Assembly (NCBI GenBank): GCA_029262995.1
Contig: JAJCYH010000023.1
Span: 186,001-250,000, forward strand
DNA length: 64,000 nucleotides
Source of the DNA: Saprospiraceae bacterium
Lineage (GTDB): Bacteria > Bacteroidota > Bacteroidia > Chitinophagales > Saprospiraceae
Direction of reading: 5' to 3'
How positions within the stretch are numbered: position 1 is the first letter of the stretch; each line of letters opens with the position of its first letter. A program made the translations under genes and the position numbers. This document shows positions 8,798-19,006 of the stretch, in pieces. The notes below the pieces were generated by a model. The model saw nothing but the letters and a program-made list of their open reading frames with translations. It ran no database searches and had not been told where the DNA came from.

Positions 8798-10993
8798 ATG
8801 CCTAATATCTATATTTCTCTGCTTTTAGCAGCTTCAATTATTCTCCTTTCCTGTCAAAACAAACAAGTAAATAAGCCACAATCTATGATGATTAATCGAT
8901 CTGACATAAATGCACCTACGGTAAAAAAAGTCGCTACTGAGCTCATAACTCATGGTGATAAAAGAATTGATAATTATTATTGGATGAAATTATCTGATGA
9001 TCAAAAAAATGCTACACAGAAGGATTCACAAACCCTAGATGTTATCGAATACTTAGATTCTGAAAATGCATACACAGAAAAGATGACTGCCCATCTGAAG
9101 CCATTTCAAGAGAAACTATATGAAGAGATCGTAGGAAGGATTAAGCAAACGGATATATCAGTGCCTTACTATAAAAATGGATATTACTATATTACAAGAT
9201 ACGAAGAAGCAAAAGAGTACGCCATTTATACCAGAAAAAAAGGCGATCTAGCTAATGAGGAGCAAATGCTTCTCGATGTAAACAAACTAGCTGAACCCTA
9301 TGAATTTTACTCTGCTGTTGGTTTGACCGTTTCACCTGACAATAAAATTCTTGCTTATGGAGAGGATACATTATCGAGAAGAATATATAGTGTAAAATTT
9401 TTAAATCTGGAAACAGGTGATTATTATGATGATGTAATCCTTAATACCACAGGGTCCGTCACTTGGGCAAACGATAATAAAACAGTTTTTTACACACGAA
9501 AGGATGATGCCCTTAGAGCTTATAAAATATTTAGACATACTCTTGGAACACCATCAGAGAATGATGTTGAGATTTACCATGAAAAAGACGAAACCTTTTC
9601 CTGTTACGTTTATAAATCCAAGTCTGAAAAATATATCATGATAGGCTCATTTGCTACATTGTCAAATGAGTATAGATATTTAGATGCAAACAATCCAAAC
9701 GGAGATTTCATTCTATTTGATAAAAGAGAAAGAAAGCTTGAATATTCCATCAATCACTACCAAGATCATTGGTATATCTTGACGAATAAAGATAATGCTT
9801 ATAATTTCAAACTAATGCAATGTTCTCTTAGACAAACACAAAACTCGGATTGGCAAGAATTTATTCCACACGATGAAAGTTCTTTGATTTCAAATATAGA
9901 AATTTTCAAAGATTACCTGGTCATCAATCAACGTATTGGTGGCATTTCCAAAATACGAGTGATGCCTTGGGATGATGTCAACAATAGTCACTTTATTGAT
10001 TTTAATGAAGAAACATATTTTGCGACAAGTTCAACAAATCCAGAGTTTGACACTGAGGTTTTAAGAATATTTTTTAGTTCTTTAACCACTCCTGCAACGA
10101 CATACGATTACAATATGCAAAACAGGAATATGGAGATGAGGAAAAGACAAGAAGTCGTAGGTGATTTTGATCCATCGAATTACGTTTCCGAAAGGATAAT
10201 GGCTGATGCAAGGGATGGAGAAAAGGTTCCTGTCAGCCTCGTATATCGAAAAGATCTGAAAAAAGATGGTAATGCACCCTTGCTACTCTATGCTTATGGC
10301 TCTTATGGTTCAAGTACAGATCCCTATTTCAGTTCAGTACGACTTTCTCTATTGGACAGAGGCTTTATTTTTGCTATTGCCCATATTCGAGGAGGTCAGG
10401 AAATGGGAAGGATGTGGTATGAAAACGGCAAACTACTCAAAAAGATTAACACCTTCACTGACTTCATTGATGCTGGAGAATTTCTTGTATCCGAAAAATA
10501 TACCGCCAGTGATAAATTATTTTGTATGGGAGGAAGTGCAGGTGGACTTTTAATAGGGGCGGTAATTAATATGGCTCCTGAATTATGGAAAGGGGCAGTT
10601 GCTGCCGTGCCATTTGTTGATGTCGTTACAACCATGCTTGATGAATCGATCCCGTTAACGACAGGTGAATTTGATGAATGGGGCAATCCTAAAAATGAAG
10701 CGTATTATCATTACATGAAATCCTATTCACCTTATGACAATGTCGAATCTAAAGAATATCCGGCTTTGCTGGTTACTACTGGCTTTTTTGATAGTCAAGT
10801 ACAGTATTGGGAACCAGCCAAATGGGTGGCTAAACTGAGAGACATGAAAAAAGATAATAATCCTCTACTCCTTCACACAGACATGAGTGCCGGTCATGGC
10901 GGCAAATCAGGAAGGTTTCAGAGATATAGAGAAACCGCATTGGAGTATTCCTTCTTATTAGACTTGGCAGGTAAAGTGAAAACTGAGGAGTGA
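8798..10993 (+). CDS. Prolyl oligopeptidase family S9 (oligopeptidase B-like) lipoprotein
   Basis: 731 aa. A lipoprotein signal with lipobox LLSC (Cys19) predicts membrane anchoring. The N-terminal part begins HGDKRIDNYYWMKL, characteristic of oligopeptidase B, then a seven-bladed propeller (about 90-440). The C-terminal hydrolase domain has nucleophile GGSAGG (Ser580) and catalytic His in SAGHGGKSGRF (His700). The enzyme should cleave short peptides, after basic residues if it follows oligopeptidase B. The last residues Thr-Glu-Glu and the TGA stop are already part of a 7-bp tandem repeat, so the C-terminus has probably been altered by the repeat. The smc promoter lies in the 85-bp divergent gap upstream. 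Confidence 0.92.
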   Translation: MPNIYISLLLAASIILLSCQNKQVNKPQSMMINRSDINAPTVKKVATELITHGDKRIDNYYWMKLSDDQKNATQKDSQTLDVIEYLDSENAYTEKMTAHLKPFQEKLYEEIVGRIKQTDISVPYYKNGYYYITRYEEAKEYAIYTRKKGDLANEEQMLLDVNKLAEPYEFYSAVGLTVSPDNKILAYGEDTLSRRIYSVKFLNLETGDYYDDVILNTTGSVTWANDNKTVFYTRKDDALRAYKIFRHTLGTPSENDVEIYHEKDETFSCYVYKSKSEKYIMIGSFATLSNEYRYLDANNPNGDFILFDKRERKLEYSINHYQDHWYILTNKDNAYNFKLMQCSLRQTQNSDWQEFIPHDESSLISNIEIFKDYLVINQRIGGISKIRVMPWDDVNNSHFIDFNEETYFATSSTNPEFDTEVLRIFFSSLTTPATTYDYNMQNRNMEMRKRQEVVGDFDPSNYVSERIMADARDGEKVPVSLVYRKDLKKDGNAPLLLYAYGSYGSSTDPYFSSVRLSLLDRGFIFAIAHIRGGQEMGRMWYENGKLLKKINTFTDFIDAGEFLVSEKYTASDKLFCMGGSAGGLLIGAVINMAPELWKGAVAAVPFVDVVTTMLDESIPLTTGEFDEWGNPKNEAYYHYMKSYSPYDNVESKEYPALLVTTGFFDSQVQYWEPAKWVAKLRDMKKDNNPLLLHTDMSAGHGGKSGRFQRYRETALEYSFLLDLAGKVKTEE

Positions 10994-11165
10994 GGAGTGA
11001 GGAGTGAGGAGTGAGGAGTGAGGAGTGATGAATGAGGACTGATGACTGAGGACTGAGGAGTGATGAATGAGGACTGAGGAGTGATGAATGAGGACTGAAA
11101 ACTGAGGAGTGAGGAGTGAGGACTGAGGACTGAGGACTGAGGAGTGAGGAGTGAGGAGTGAGGAC
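10984..11165 (+). repeat. Heptanucleotide tandem array, 26 units of TGAGGAG-like sequence
   Basis: Exactly 26 consecutive 7-mers: TGAGGAG (13), TGAGGAC (8), TGATGAA (3), TGATGAC (1), TGAAAAC (1). Every unit starts with TGA. Because 7 is not a multiple of 3, all three plus-strand frames close within 21 nt, while the reverse strand is stop-free and gives a spurious Ser/His/Leu/Thr/Pro-rich open frame. The second unit supplies the stop codon of the S9 peptidase. No terminator is visible between the array and the convergent glycosyltransferase. Confidence 0.97.
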
Positions 11166-11176
11166 TGATTTAGAAT

Positions 11177-12262
11177 TCACTTGTAGAAATTTAGAAGTTT
11201 AGCTTTTTCTTTTTGCCAATTAAAGACTTCTCTGGCTGTAATGCAATTTTTCTGGATTGAATTATACAATTCTGGATTTGCTAGTCTAGTTACACCTTCA
11301 CACAATGCTTCAACTGTATAATCGTTCACAAGAACACTAACATTATACTCTTCATTTATAGCTTCATACTCTGGAAATCGCATATTAAGGGAGGGTAAAG
11401 CTGCATGAATGTAATCAAAGAATTTATTCGCTAAGGAATAATGGTAATTATCGCTATGTGGATCAAGAAGGTTTAAGGCAATACTGCAATTCAACATATG
11501 AAAAAAAATCAACTCTGGATCTACATATCCCAAAAACAATATTCTATCTTCAAGATTTTCAATTTTTGCCTTTTCTTTCATTTCATCAAAGCAATCGCCA
11601 TCTCCTATAACCACAAGACTATAGTCTTTTAGAATATGCAATGATTCTATAGCTAACTCCACTCCCCTACCAAGATTTACAGCACCTAAATAACAAAGAG
11701 CCTTGTTTTTAAATATTGGCAGTTGATCACGCTTGATCAATTTAGGTACATTTCTAATTACTCCAAAATTTGAATCAAAATGTTCCTTGAAATAGTTTTT
11801 TAATGAAATATTAACGGTATACTTATAGTTTATTTTATTGAAGAGCAATTTTGACAATGCAAACCATAGTTTTTGTCTAAAAGGCTTATGCATTAGCTCT
11901 GGAACTTCATGGAATATTTCGTGAGAATCAAAAATTAGTTTTTTTCTTCTAATCAAACAGGCAAGATAGGCTGAAACTAGAGTATCCAAATCAACTGCAG
12001 ATACCATATCACATTTTGCGAAAAGCAGTTTGATAAATATCTTTAAATTCAATTCTGTATAAAACAATACTCCAGACTTGAAGAGCATTTTTAGTGGAAG
12101 ATGAGATACATAATGTTTGGCATATTCCTCACTTTTATACCTACGAGACAACCAGCTGGTTTGAAATTCTGAATGCAAACATTCAATAATCCGATTCATT
12201 CGCCTATCAAACTCACAATAGGATGAAGAGCAAAAGATAATATGTGGCTTACTATCTTTCAT
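11177..12262 (-). CDS. Family 4-type glycosyltransferase
   Basis: 361 aa with a GT-B layout: an N-terminal acceptor half containing a conserved DSHEIFHE segment, and a C-terminal donor half with LGAVNLGRGVELAIESL, VVIGDGD and FLGYVDPE, then a NKFFDYIHAALP segment in place of the usual GT4 E-x7-E. It should transfer a sugar from an activated donor to a glycan or lipid, probably in surface polysaccharide synthesis; the substrate is unknown. Its start overlaps the recQ stop by 4 nt, so translation is coupled to recQ. The 3' end faces the heptamer array. Confidence 0.85.
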   Translation of the reverse strand: MKDSKPHIIFCSSSYCEFDRRMNRIIECLHSEFQTSWLSRRYKSEEYAKHYVSHLPLKMLFKSGVLFYTELNLKIFIKLLFAKCDMVSAVDLDTLVSAYLACLIRRKKLIFDSHEIFHEVPELMHKPFRQKLWFALSKLLFNKINYKYTVNISLKNYFKEHFDSNFGVIRNVPKLIKRDQLPIFKNKALCYLGAVNLGRGVELAIESLHILKDYSLVVIGDGDCFDEMKEKAKIENLEDRILFLGYVDPELIFFHMLNCSIALNLLDPHSDNYHYSLANKFFDYIHAALPSLNMRFPEYEAINEEYNVSVLVNDYTVEALCEGVTRLANPELYNSIQKNCITAREVFNWQKEKAKLLNFYK

Positions 12263-14142
12263 TCTTTTATAATAATTACACCAGCTTTCACCTCAAGCAA
12301 CTCTTCTGCTTTCATTCTTTCAATTTGATCTAGAATGCTTTTCTTATTATGTTCATTATAGCCGATTAGACTTTTATCTAAAACACTTTTGTCTTTAGCG
12401 TAATTACGAATTAACCTTTCTATCTCTTCAAGCTCAAGTTCAGTCTCACAATTATCGCATATCCCACAAATCAGTGATTCATCAAATGCAAAATAAGAAT
12501 TAATAAGATATTGCCTACATTCATTAGACCTAAGATAGGAGATCATACTATTAGCCTTATCTTTTATCCTATTTATACGTGCTGTATAAATCTTATCTGG
12601 AAGTGAAATTTCACTGTGCCTTAAACGCATAGACTTGAACTGCAATTTATATCCAATAAAACTAGCTTGATAGTCTCCTAATTCTAACTTATTCATTAAT
12701 TCAAGAGCCTTTATCACAAGTTCCACTTTTTGGTGGTTTTTGGAAGCTAGGCTATGCTCATCAATTGTTCTGTAGTCCCAAAACACTCCTTCGTAACTTC
12801 TTAATATAGATTTGATAAAGCTTTTCATACTATCAGATACACCCTTAGAGTTAACATAGTTTTTTATTTTGTCCTCATTTAATGTCAACCGAGATGGATG
12901 TGTAAATTTTTCCGAAAGAATTATCAACTCAGCTTCTTCAAGAAGCTTTAATGCATTTAAAACAAATGAAGCATAATAACTATTCCGTTTACAAAACTTA
13001 TCAAGATCAAAATCTAGCCATTCATCATTTACCCGTCCTGAAGCGATACCAATAAATACAGATAATTTTTTATATAACTTTTGTAGTTCAGGTATTGGGG
13101 GAAAATATTTCTTGATTGATTCATCCATTTGAATGATATCATTATTATTCCAAATTAGAATGGCATCGGCAGGATTACCATCTCGTCCAGCTCTTCCTGC
13201 TTCTTGTACATAAGCCTCTAATGACTGAGGTATATTATAATGCATAACTAGACGAACATCAGGCTTATCCATTCCCATACCAAAGGCATTGGTTGCGATA
13301 ATACACGATATCTGATTATTATTCCACTTATTTATTATCTCCTCTCTGATTTTTGGTGATATCCCAGCATGAAATACTGACGCATCTATGCCTCGTTCAT
13401 ACAGATAGTTTTGAAGTTCAACCGTTAAAAACCTTCGGTTGACATAGATAATAGTGGATTGATTGCTATTCTTAACTAACTGTAATAAATCTATCTTCTT
13501 GTTTTCAGAATAAACTGTTCTATAGGATAAATTGACCCTTAAAGGGCTTTGATTGAAAAGTTGATAATTTTTAAACTTTAGGCTATTAATGATGTCTTCT
13601 TGTACTTTTTTATTTGCTGTTGCTGTAAGTGCAATAAATGTAGCACCTGGTAAAATTTCTCTGAGTTCAACTATATTTCTATAGGCGGGTCGAAAATCAT
13701 GACCCCATTCTGAAATGCAATGGGCTTCATCAATAGCAATCAATGAAATATTCATTTTCTTTGCTCGTTCTTGAAAAATTAGTGTTTCAATACGCTCAGG
13801 AGATATAAACAGAAACTTTGCATCTCCGTACACCATATTGTCAAAGAGGATATCTTGCTCTCTTGAACTTTGTCCACTATGAATTCCTATTGCTTTAATA
13901 GATCTCTTTTTTAAGGACTCAATTTGATCATTCATCAATGCAATCAAGGGCGTAACAACTATACATTTCCCTGGCATTATCAATGCAGGTATCTGATAGC
14001 AAAGGGATTTGCCAGATCCAGTAGCCATTACCGCTAAAGCATCAATACCTTTCACGATCGTTTTAATCACTTCAAGCTGATTATCACGAAAGTGTTTATA
14101 CCCCCAATACTTATTTAAAATCTTATGAAAATGATCTTCCAT
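12259..14142 (-). CDS. recQ: ATP-dependent DNA helicase RecQ, HRDC-less form
   Basis: 627 aa. Motif 0 FRDNQLEVI, Walker A ATGSGKS (40-46), DEAH (138-141) followed by CISEWGHDFRP, SAT-like TATAN, and motif VI QEAGRAGRDGNP are all present. A zinc-binding segment with CRQYL and CGICDNC lies near 540-570. The tail is short and has no HRDC domain, so it resembles the shorter second RecQ paralogue of Bacteroidota rather than E. coli RecQ. Unwinds 3'-tailed DNA in recombination repair. It is coupled by a 4-nt overlap to the glycosyltransferase downstream; that pairing has no obvious functional reason. Confidence 0.95.
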   Translation of the reverse strand: MEDHFHKILNKYWGYKHFRDNQLEVIKTIVKGIDALAVMATGSGKSLCYQIPALIMPGKCIVVTPLIALMNDQIESLKKRSIKAIGIHSGQSSREQDILFDNMVYGDAKFLFISPERIETLIFQERAKKMNISLIAIDEAHCISEWGHDFRPAYRNIVELREILPGATFIALTATANKKVQEDIINSLKFKNYQLFNQSPLRVNLSYRTVYSENKKIDLLQLVKNSNQSTIIYVNRRFLTVELQNYLYERGIDASVFHAGISPKIREEIINKWNNNQISCIIATNAFGMGMDKPDVRLVMHYNIPQSLEAYVQEAGRAGRDGNPADAILIWNNNDIIQMDESIKKYFPPIPELQKLYKKLSVFIGIASGRVNDEWLDFDLDKFCKRNSYYASFVLNALKLLEEAELIILSEKFTHPSRLTLNEDKIKNYVNSKGVSDSMKSFIKSILRSYEGVFWDYRTIDEHSLASKNHQKVELVIKALELMNKLELGDYQASFIGYKLQFKSMRLRHSEISLPDKIYTARINRIKDKANSMISYLRSNECRQYLINSYFAFDESLICGICDNCETELELEEIERLIRNYAKDKSVLDKSLIGYNEHNKKSILDQIERMKAEELLEVKAGVIIIKE

Positions 14143-14344
14143 GAATAAGGCATTGATAAAGAAAATGTAAAATGAATCTAAATTTATTCGATTCCATATA
14201 TAATGAAATATTATTGGTCTATGTAAACTCAGTTTTACTTGAAGACTGGAATGTTCTGATGGAGACCACAGGATACCAAAAATATTGATAAAATCACATT
14301 ATATTCGCAACTTGTATGTATAATAATAAATCAAAATTATCAGT

Positions 14345-16012
14345 ATGAAAATATATTCAACCACCATTATTGGTGTATTACTGCTATTAAGCACTACCAT
14401 TTTCACACAAGAAGCTGGATGGCATTTAGGCAAAGCAGATTCTGAATCTTCAATTGGCATATCTGCAGCTAATTTATATTCTGAATTGCTCAAAGGTAGA
14501 GCTTCTGAGACTGTGATTGTCGCTGTCATTGATTCAGGCGTAGACGTAGAACACGAAGACCTACAGGCTAATGTCTGGATTAATGAGGATGAAATCCCTG
14601 ACAATGGCATTGATGACGATAACAATGGTTATATAGATGACGTAAATGGATGGAATTTTATTGGTGGTCCCTATGGTAACGTTGGTCCTGACACTTATGA
14701 AGTAACTAGGCTTTATGGAAGCTTGCGTTATAAATATGAAAATGCGGATGTTACAATGCTTTCCAAAAAGGACAAGAAAGAATATGAACAGTTTTTGGTT
14801 TACAAGACAGAAGTTGATAAAGAAATTGAAAAAGCGACAAAAGGGCTTGATCGAATTGCATCAACAGAAGATCGCCTGATTAGTGGGTTAAATGCAATTG
14901 AGAAGGCAACAAAAGGTAAAGAATTAACTTTGGAAACGCTTCAGGAAATTGAATCTGGAGATGATGCCGTTCTTGCAATGGGCAAAAATATCCTACTTGA
15001 TTTTATCGCAAGAGGTGAAGAATTGATCCCTATCGATTCGTTAAAAATATTGGTTAAAAACGATATGGCAGATGCAAGAGAGTATTATGAGAACAAAATT
15101 CAATATGCTTACAATCCTGATTTTGACTCTAGAAAAATCGTTGGAGACAACTATTTAGATGCTACTGAAAAATATTATGGGAATAATGATGTAGAAGGCC
15201 CAGATGCCTTTCATGGTACTCATGTAGCGGGTATTATCGGTGCCATTAGAAACAATGAATTGGGCATAGATGGTGTTGCTGACAATGTTAGAATCATGTC
15301 GGTAAGAGCTGTCCCTGATGGCGATGAAAGAGATAAGGATGTTGCTAATGCTATTCGTTATGCTGTTGACAATGGGGCAAGTATAATAAATATGTCTTTT
15401 GGTAAGGGTTTTTCGTGGAATGAAAAAATTGTAGAAGATGCAATTAAACATGCAGAAAAGAATGATGTTCTTCTTGTACATGCCGCTGGAAATAGTAGCC
15501 AAGACAATGATGTGACTGATAATTTTCCAAATGACTTATATAAAAAGAAAGGATTTTTATTTTTTAAAGGAAAACAAAAAAACTTCGAGAACTGGTTAGA
15601 AATCGGTGCTCTTAGCTACCAAGTAGACGAAAATTTAGCTGCTCCATTTTCAAACTATGGAAAGGGCAATGTAGATGTTTTTGCTCCAGGAATGGCCATT
15701 TATTCTACTATACCAGATGATATGTATGAACCAGCTCAAGGAACGAGTATGGCTGCACCTGTTGTTGCAGGAGTAGCTGCAGTCCTTAGATCCTATTTTC
15801 CTTCACTTTCAGCGGTGCAGGTTAAGAATATAATTATGGAATCCTCCATTAAACAAACACACGAAGTTTTTGTCCCAGGTGATAGATCAACATTGGTTCC
15901 TTTCAGCGAATTAAGTGTTTCAGGTGGTGTTGTTAATGTAGAAGGTGCCGTAAAATTAGCCGAAAAAACAAAAGGCGTAAAAAAAACAAAGCGGAAAAAC
16001 AATAAAGCTTAA
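14345..16012 (+). CDS. Subtilisin-like serine protease (S8), exported
   Basis: 555 aa, with a signal peptide ending near residue 21 (TIFTQ). Catalytic residues are Asp63 (VIDSGVD), His293 (HGTHVAG) and Ser468 (GTSMAAP), with oxyanion Asn383 in AAGNSS. About 230 residues separate Asp and His, far more than the 30-40 of classical subtilisins, and hold a lysine/glutamate-rich helical insert (about 130-270), as in a known group of Bacteroidota S8 peptidases. The C-terminus is basic (KKTKRKNNK) and lacks a T9SS sorting domain, so periplasmic or surface retention is likely. Monocistronic, about 200 bp from recQ. Confidence 0.93.
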   Translation: MKIYSTTIIGVLLLLSTTIFTQEAGWHLGKADSESSIGISAANLYSELLKGRASETVIVAVIDSGVDVEHEDLQANVWINEDEIPDNGIDDDNNGYIDDVNGWNFIGGPYGNVGPDTYEVTRLYGSLRYKYENADVTMLSKKDKKEYEQFLVYKTEVDKEIEKATKGLDRIASTEDRLISGLNAIEKATKGKELTLETLQEIESGDDAVLAMGKNILLDFIARGEELIPIDSLKILVKNDMADAREYYENKIQYAYNPDFDSRKIVGDNYLDATEKYYGNNDVEGPDAFHGTHVAGIIGAIRNNELGIDGVADNVRIMSVRAVPDGDERDKDVANAIRYAVDNGASIINMSFGKGFSWNEKIVEDAIKHAEKNDVLLVHAAGNSSQDNDVTDNFPNDLYKKKGFLFFKGKQKNFENWLEIGALSYQVDENLAAPFSNYGKGNVDVFAPGMAIYSTIPDDMYEPAQGTSMAAPVVAGVAAVLRSYFPSLSAVQVKNIIMESSIKQTHEVFVPGDRSTLVPFSELSVSGGVVNVEGAVKLAEKTKGVKKTKRKNNKA

Positions 16013-16041
16013 AAGAGCGATATTTTTATAAATATAATAAG

Positions 16042-16069
16042 GGAAGCTATTATTTGGCTTCCTTTTTTT
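16042..16069. terminator. Probable terminator between S8 and M1 peptidase genes
   Basis: GGAAGC (16042-16047) and GCTTCC (16057-16062) form a 6-bp stem followed by seven T on the plus strand. The stop codon of the convergent M1 gene (16050-16052) lies in the loop, the same arrangement as at smc. The stem is short, so strength is uncertain. Confidence 0.6.
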
Positions 16070-17915
16070 GTGGCTTGGTCCAAGAGTTATTTTGTAAATC
16101 TATATCTGCCATCCTTAAGTCAGGATCTAAACTAACCGATTCAATTTGATCGTAAGGAATATTCACTTCCAAAGCATAATTTGGATGTGTCCACGGCCAA
16201 TCCTTACATAATTCACCTTTAAAAATATCTCCTGTCTTGCTTCCTCTCATAATTCTAAGTGGAATGTTGTAGTCATACGTCTTTCCATCTGATGTTGTAA
16301 CTCTTAGGTCAACCGGCATAGGCATACGTCCAATTTTATTTAGCTCTATAACACTCTTAGAATTATTGAATCCAGATACTTTTCCTATTCCGTAATCGAT
16401 AGTATGTGTCGTGTAAACCATGTACTCCTTAAACCAATCCAACTGAAGCTTAGATGTCTTTTCAAACACTCTTATCAAATCATTCGGAGTTGGGTGTTTA
16501 AATTTCCAATCATTAAAATAACGCTTCAAGGCAATAGCAAAATTCTCAACACCTACGATATATTCAAGATGAGCTAGGAAGACATTTCCTTTGGTATAAG
16601 CAGCAGCACCATAGGCCTGATTTGTGACAAAATGATCTGAATGAATAGACAAAGCTTCCTCATAACCACTTTGTGAAAACATTGCATATTTTCTGAGATT
16701 AGATTTTGCTGGAAATGGAGTATACTTGCCTGGTATAATATTTTCTTTTCTCAAATGATTCATTACTTCTGCTGTCGCAAAGGATGTGAATCCTTCATCC
16801 ATCCAAGAATACAGACTTTCATTTGTACCCAACATCATCTGATACCAACTGTGCATCCACTCGTGAATACTTACCCCAACTAAAGATGAATAATTTCGAT
16901 TTCCAGTAATTAATGTTGCTAAAGGGTATTCCATTCCTCCATCACCACCCTGTATGAAATGATAAACGGGATAAGGATATATGCCATACCTTTTATTCAT
17001 GAATTTTTCAGCAACATTCATTGCCGCATGCAGGTCTTCCCAATTTTCAATATTAGCTGAATTTATATCGAAAAAATAGTGCAACTCCGTTCCTAAGTCA
17101 GTCTTATAAATTAAATGACGATAATCTGGATCAGCGGCCCACACAAAGTCGTGTACATTATTAGCGATAAATGTCCAACACAGCTTTTTCTTTCCTAGAA
17201 ACGGACGAGTCTTTGTATCTTTTTCTGAATATCCATGCCCCATCTTTTCAGGGTTTTCAACAAGCCCTCCAGCGGCTACCGTATATTTTCTATCAATTTC
17301 AATATGTACCTTGTAATCACCCCATACACCATAAAACTCTCTGCTGATGTATGGGTTAGCATGCCATCCTTGCACATCATACTCACATAGTTTTGGATAC
17401 CATTGTGCCATGGAATAACTGATTCCTTCTGCATTATCTCTTCCATTTCTCCTAATTTGTACTGGAACCTGAGATTCAAATTTCATTTTGAAAGTGACAG
17501 TTTCTCCAGGCAATATTTTCTTAGGAAGATTTACTTCTAAAATTGTCCCTTCAACACTATATTGACATTTCATTCCTTCCATTAACAACTCAGAGATTTT
17601 ATGGTATCCAATCTCAGCATCTTTAAGAGTTGAAATTTTAGACAAGCGAAAATCTGGGTCCTTTATGTTTTGATTCTTCAAGTCCATCATACTCCCAGGC
17701 TGAAAAGCATTAAAATAGAGATGGTAGAATACTTGAGATATCGTATCTGGTGAGTTATTGGTGTAAGCCAATATTTGGTTTCCTTTAAACCGATGAGTAT
17801 CGACATTGAAATCTATAAACATCTCATAGTTTACATGCTGCTGCCAATAGTTCGTTTGAGCATTTGAAATCAACATATTCCCCATGCCTAATATCATGAA
17901 TAAAACAAGTTTCAT
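16050..17915 (-). CDS. M1 family zinc metallopeptidase, exported
   Basis: 621 aa with a signal peptide (1-20, ending ISNAQ). The gluzincin motif is HEWMH (351-355) with the third zinc ligand Glu374 in WMDEGFTSFA. GGMEY (326-330) stands for the GxMEN exopeptidase loop. The N-terminal half is the M1 beta-saddle. It is an aminopeptidase-type enzyme acting on exported or environmental peptides. It lies 12 bp downstream of the CPBP protease gene on the same strand, so the two probably form an operon. The 3' end overlaps a terminator. Confidence 0.94.
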   Translation of the reverse strand: MKLVLFMILGMGNMLISNAQTNYWQQHVNYEMFIDFNVDTHRFKGNQILAYTNNSPDTISQVFYHLYFNAFQPGSMMDLKNQNIKDPDFRLSKISTLKDAEIGYHKISELLMEGMKCQYSVEGTILEVNLPKKILPGETVTFKMKFESQVPVQIRRNGRDNAEGISYSMAQWYPKLCEYDVQGWHANPYISREFYGVWGDYKVHIEIDRKYTVAAGGLVENPEKMGHGYSEKDTKTRPFLGKKKLCWTFIANNVHDFVWAADPDYRHLIYKTDLGTELHYFFDINSANIENWEDLHAAMNVAEKFMNKRYGIYPYPVYHFIQGGDGGMEYPLATLITGNRNYSSLVGVSIHEWMHSWYQMMLGTNESLYSWMDEGFTSFATAEVMNHLRKENIIPGKYTPFPAKSNLRKYAMFSQSGYEEALSIHSDHFVTNQAYGAAAYTKGNVFLAHLEYIVGVENFAIALKRYFNDWKFKHPTPNDLIRVFEKTSKLQLDWFKEYMVYTTHTIDYGIGKVSGFNNSKSVIELNKIGRMPMPVDLRVTTSDGKTYDYNIPLRIMRGSKTGDIFKGELCKDWPWTHPNYALEVNIPYDQIESVSLDPDLRMADIDLQNNSWTKPQKKEAK

Positions 17916-17927
17916 AAATATTTTATT

Positions 17928-18899
17928 TTAAACGGTTTCGAATGAAGGTTCTTCTACTTTAGAGACTATTTTATTAAATGAACCCCAGTTATATCTATAC
18001 TTACAAAGTAAAATGAAAAGTATGGAAATGATAATAAATGCGAAAAGCATATACAAAGGATTGAGTTCTTTTGTCACGAATAATGCATCTGTTTGAATCG
18101 CAGCACCATCATAACCAACGAATACAGCTCCTGTGAAATTGGTAGCTGCATGAACGCCTAAGGCCAATTCCAAGCCATCGTCCATTAAGGTCATAATGCC
18201 TAGAACCAAACCAGCAGTAATGTAATAACTCTGCATAATACCAAATCCGAATTCATTTATTTCTGGATTCATTGAATGTATTAAGCCAAAAAGGATGGAG
18301 CTGATGACTAAAGGGATTAGTTTAGAATTAAACCTACTGTTCATCAATAATTTTGAGTTTCCAATACCTTGCATCAAATATCCTCTAAAAAGGAATTCTT
18401 CCATACTGGTCTGTACTGGAAGCAGTAAGACAGAAAGGATTACCAATGGAATAAATGTGTTGTATTGAAATTGAAAAGTATAGTGTTCAGGGGCCATCAG
18501 ATAAGCTCCGACCTCTACTACTAATGAAAAGAATAGCCAAATTCCAAAACCAAAAAATATCTTATTCCAATTAATTCTAGATGAAGGTGTAATCAGCGTT
18601 CGGAATTCTCTTTGATGAATTGCCTTAAATATGAAATAAAATGCTGCAAAAGCTCCTAGAAACATGACAAGAAGCAAGGTAAATCCCATATTTCTATTAA
18701 TTCCAAAAATTGAAAAGTCAGGATTATCACTAAATTCCAGCAATGCCGCTGAAGTGAGATCAGTGTTTTCTGCTATAGCTCGCCCTATTGCAAGATACAT
18801 AGGGATTTGCCCAATCGTATAACCTGCCATGATAGCGAGTATTACAACGATATATCGCCACCAATGATTTAAACCATGTTGAGCTTTTTTAAAAAACAT
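17928..18899 (-). CDS. CPBP family intramembrane glutamic endopeptidase
   Basis: 323 aa with about eight membrane segments. The CPBP/Abi motifs are clear: MEEFLFRGY (Glu167, Glu168, Arg172), FGLIHSMN and LGVHAATNF with conserved histidines. These proteases are related to Rce1 and cleave membrane or prenylated substrates; in bacteria the substrates are mostly unknown. It is the first gene of a pair with the M1 peptidase 12 bp downstream. Divergent from the DUF6580 gene, with 140 bp between. No secretion signal apart from the first membrane helix. Confidence 0.9.
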   Translation of the reverse strand: MFFKKAQHGLNHWWRYIVVILAIMAGYTIGQIPMYLAIGRAIAENTDLTSAALLEFSDNPDFSIFGINRNMGFTLLLVMFLGAFAAFYFIFKAIHQREFRTLITPSSRINWNKIFFGFGIWLFFSLVVEVGAYLMAPEHYTFQFQYNTFIPLVILSVLLLPVQTSMEEFLFRGYLMQGIGNSKLLMNSRFNSKLIPLVISSILFGLIHSMNPEINEFGFGIMQSYYITAGLVLGIMTLMDDGLELALGVHAATNFTGAVFVGYDGAAIQTDALFVTKELNPLYMLFAFIIISILFILLCKYRYNWGSFNKIVSKVEEPSFETV

Positions 18900-19006
18900 A
18901 AATTCTTTTTATACTTTATTTAATAGCGTGCAAAATTAAGGATTGATTATTTAAATGAGTTAAAATATCAGAAATGTTATAATCTTCAATTTTCCTATTT
19001 AATCTA

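Noticed and set aside
10830-11180. Minus-strand open frame rich in Ser/His/Leu/Pro over the 11-kb repeat
   Set aside because: It is only the stop-free reverse side of the TGA-phased heptamer array.
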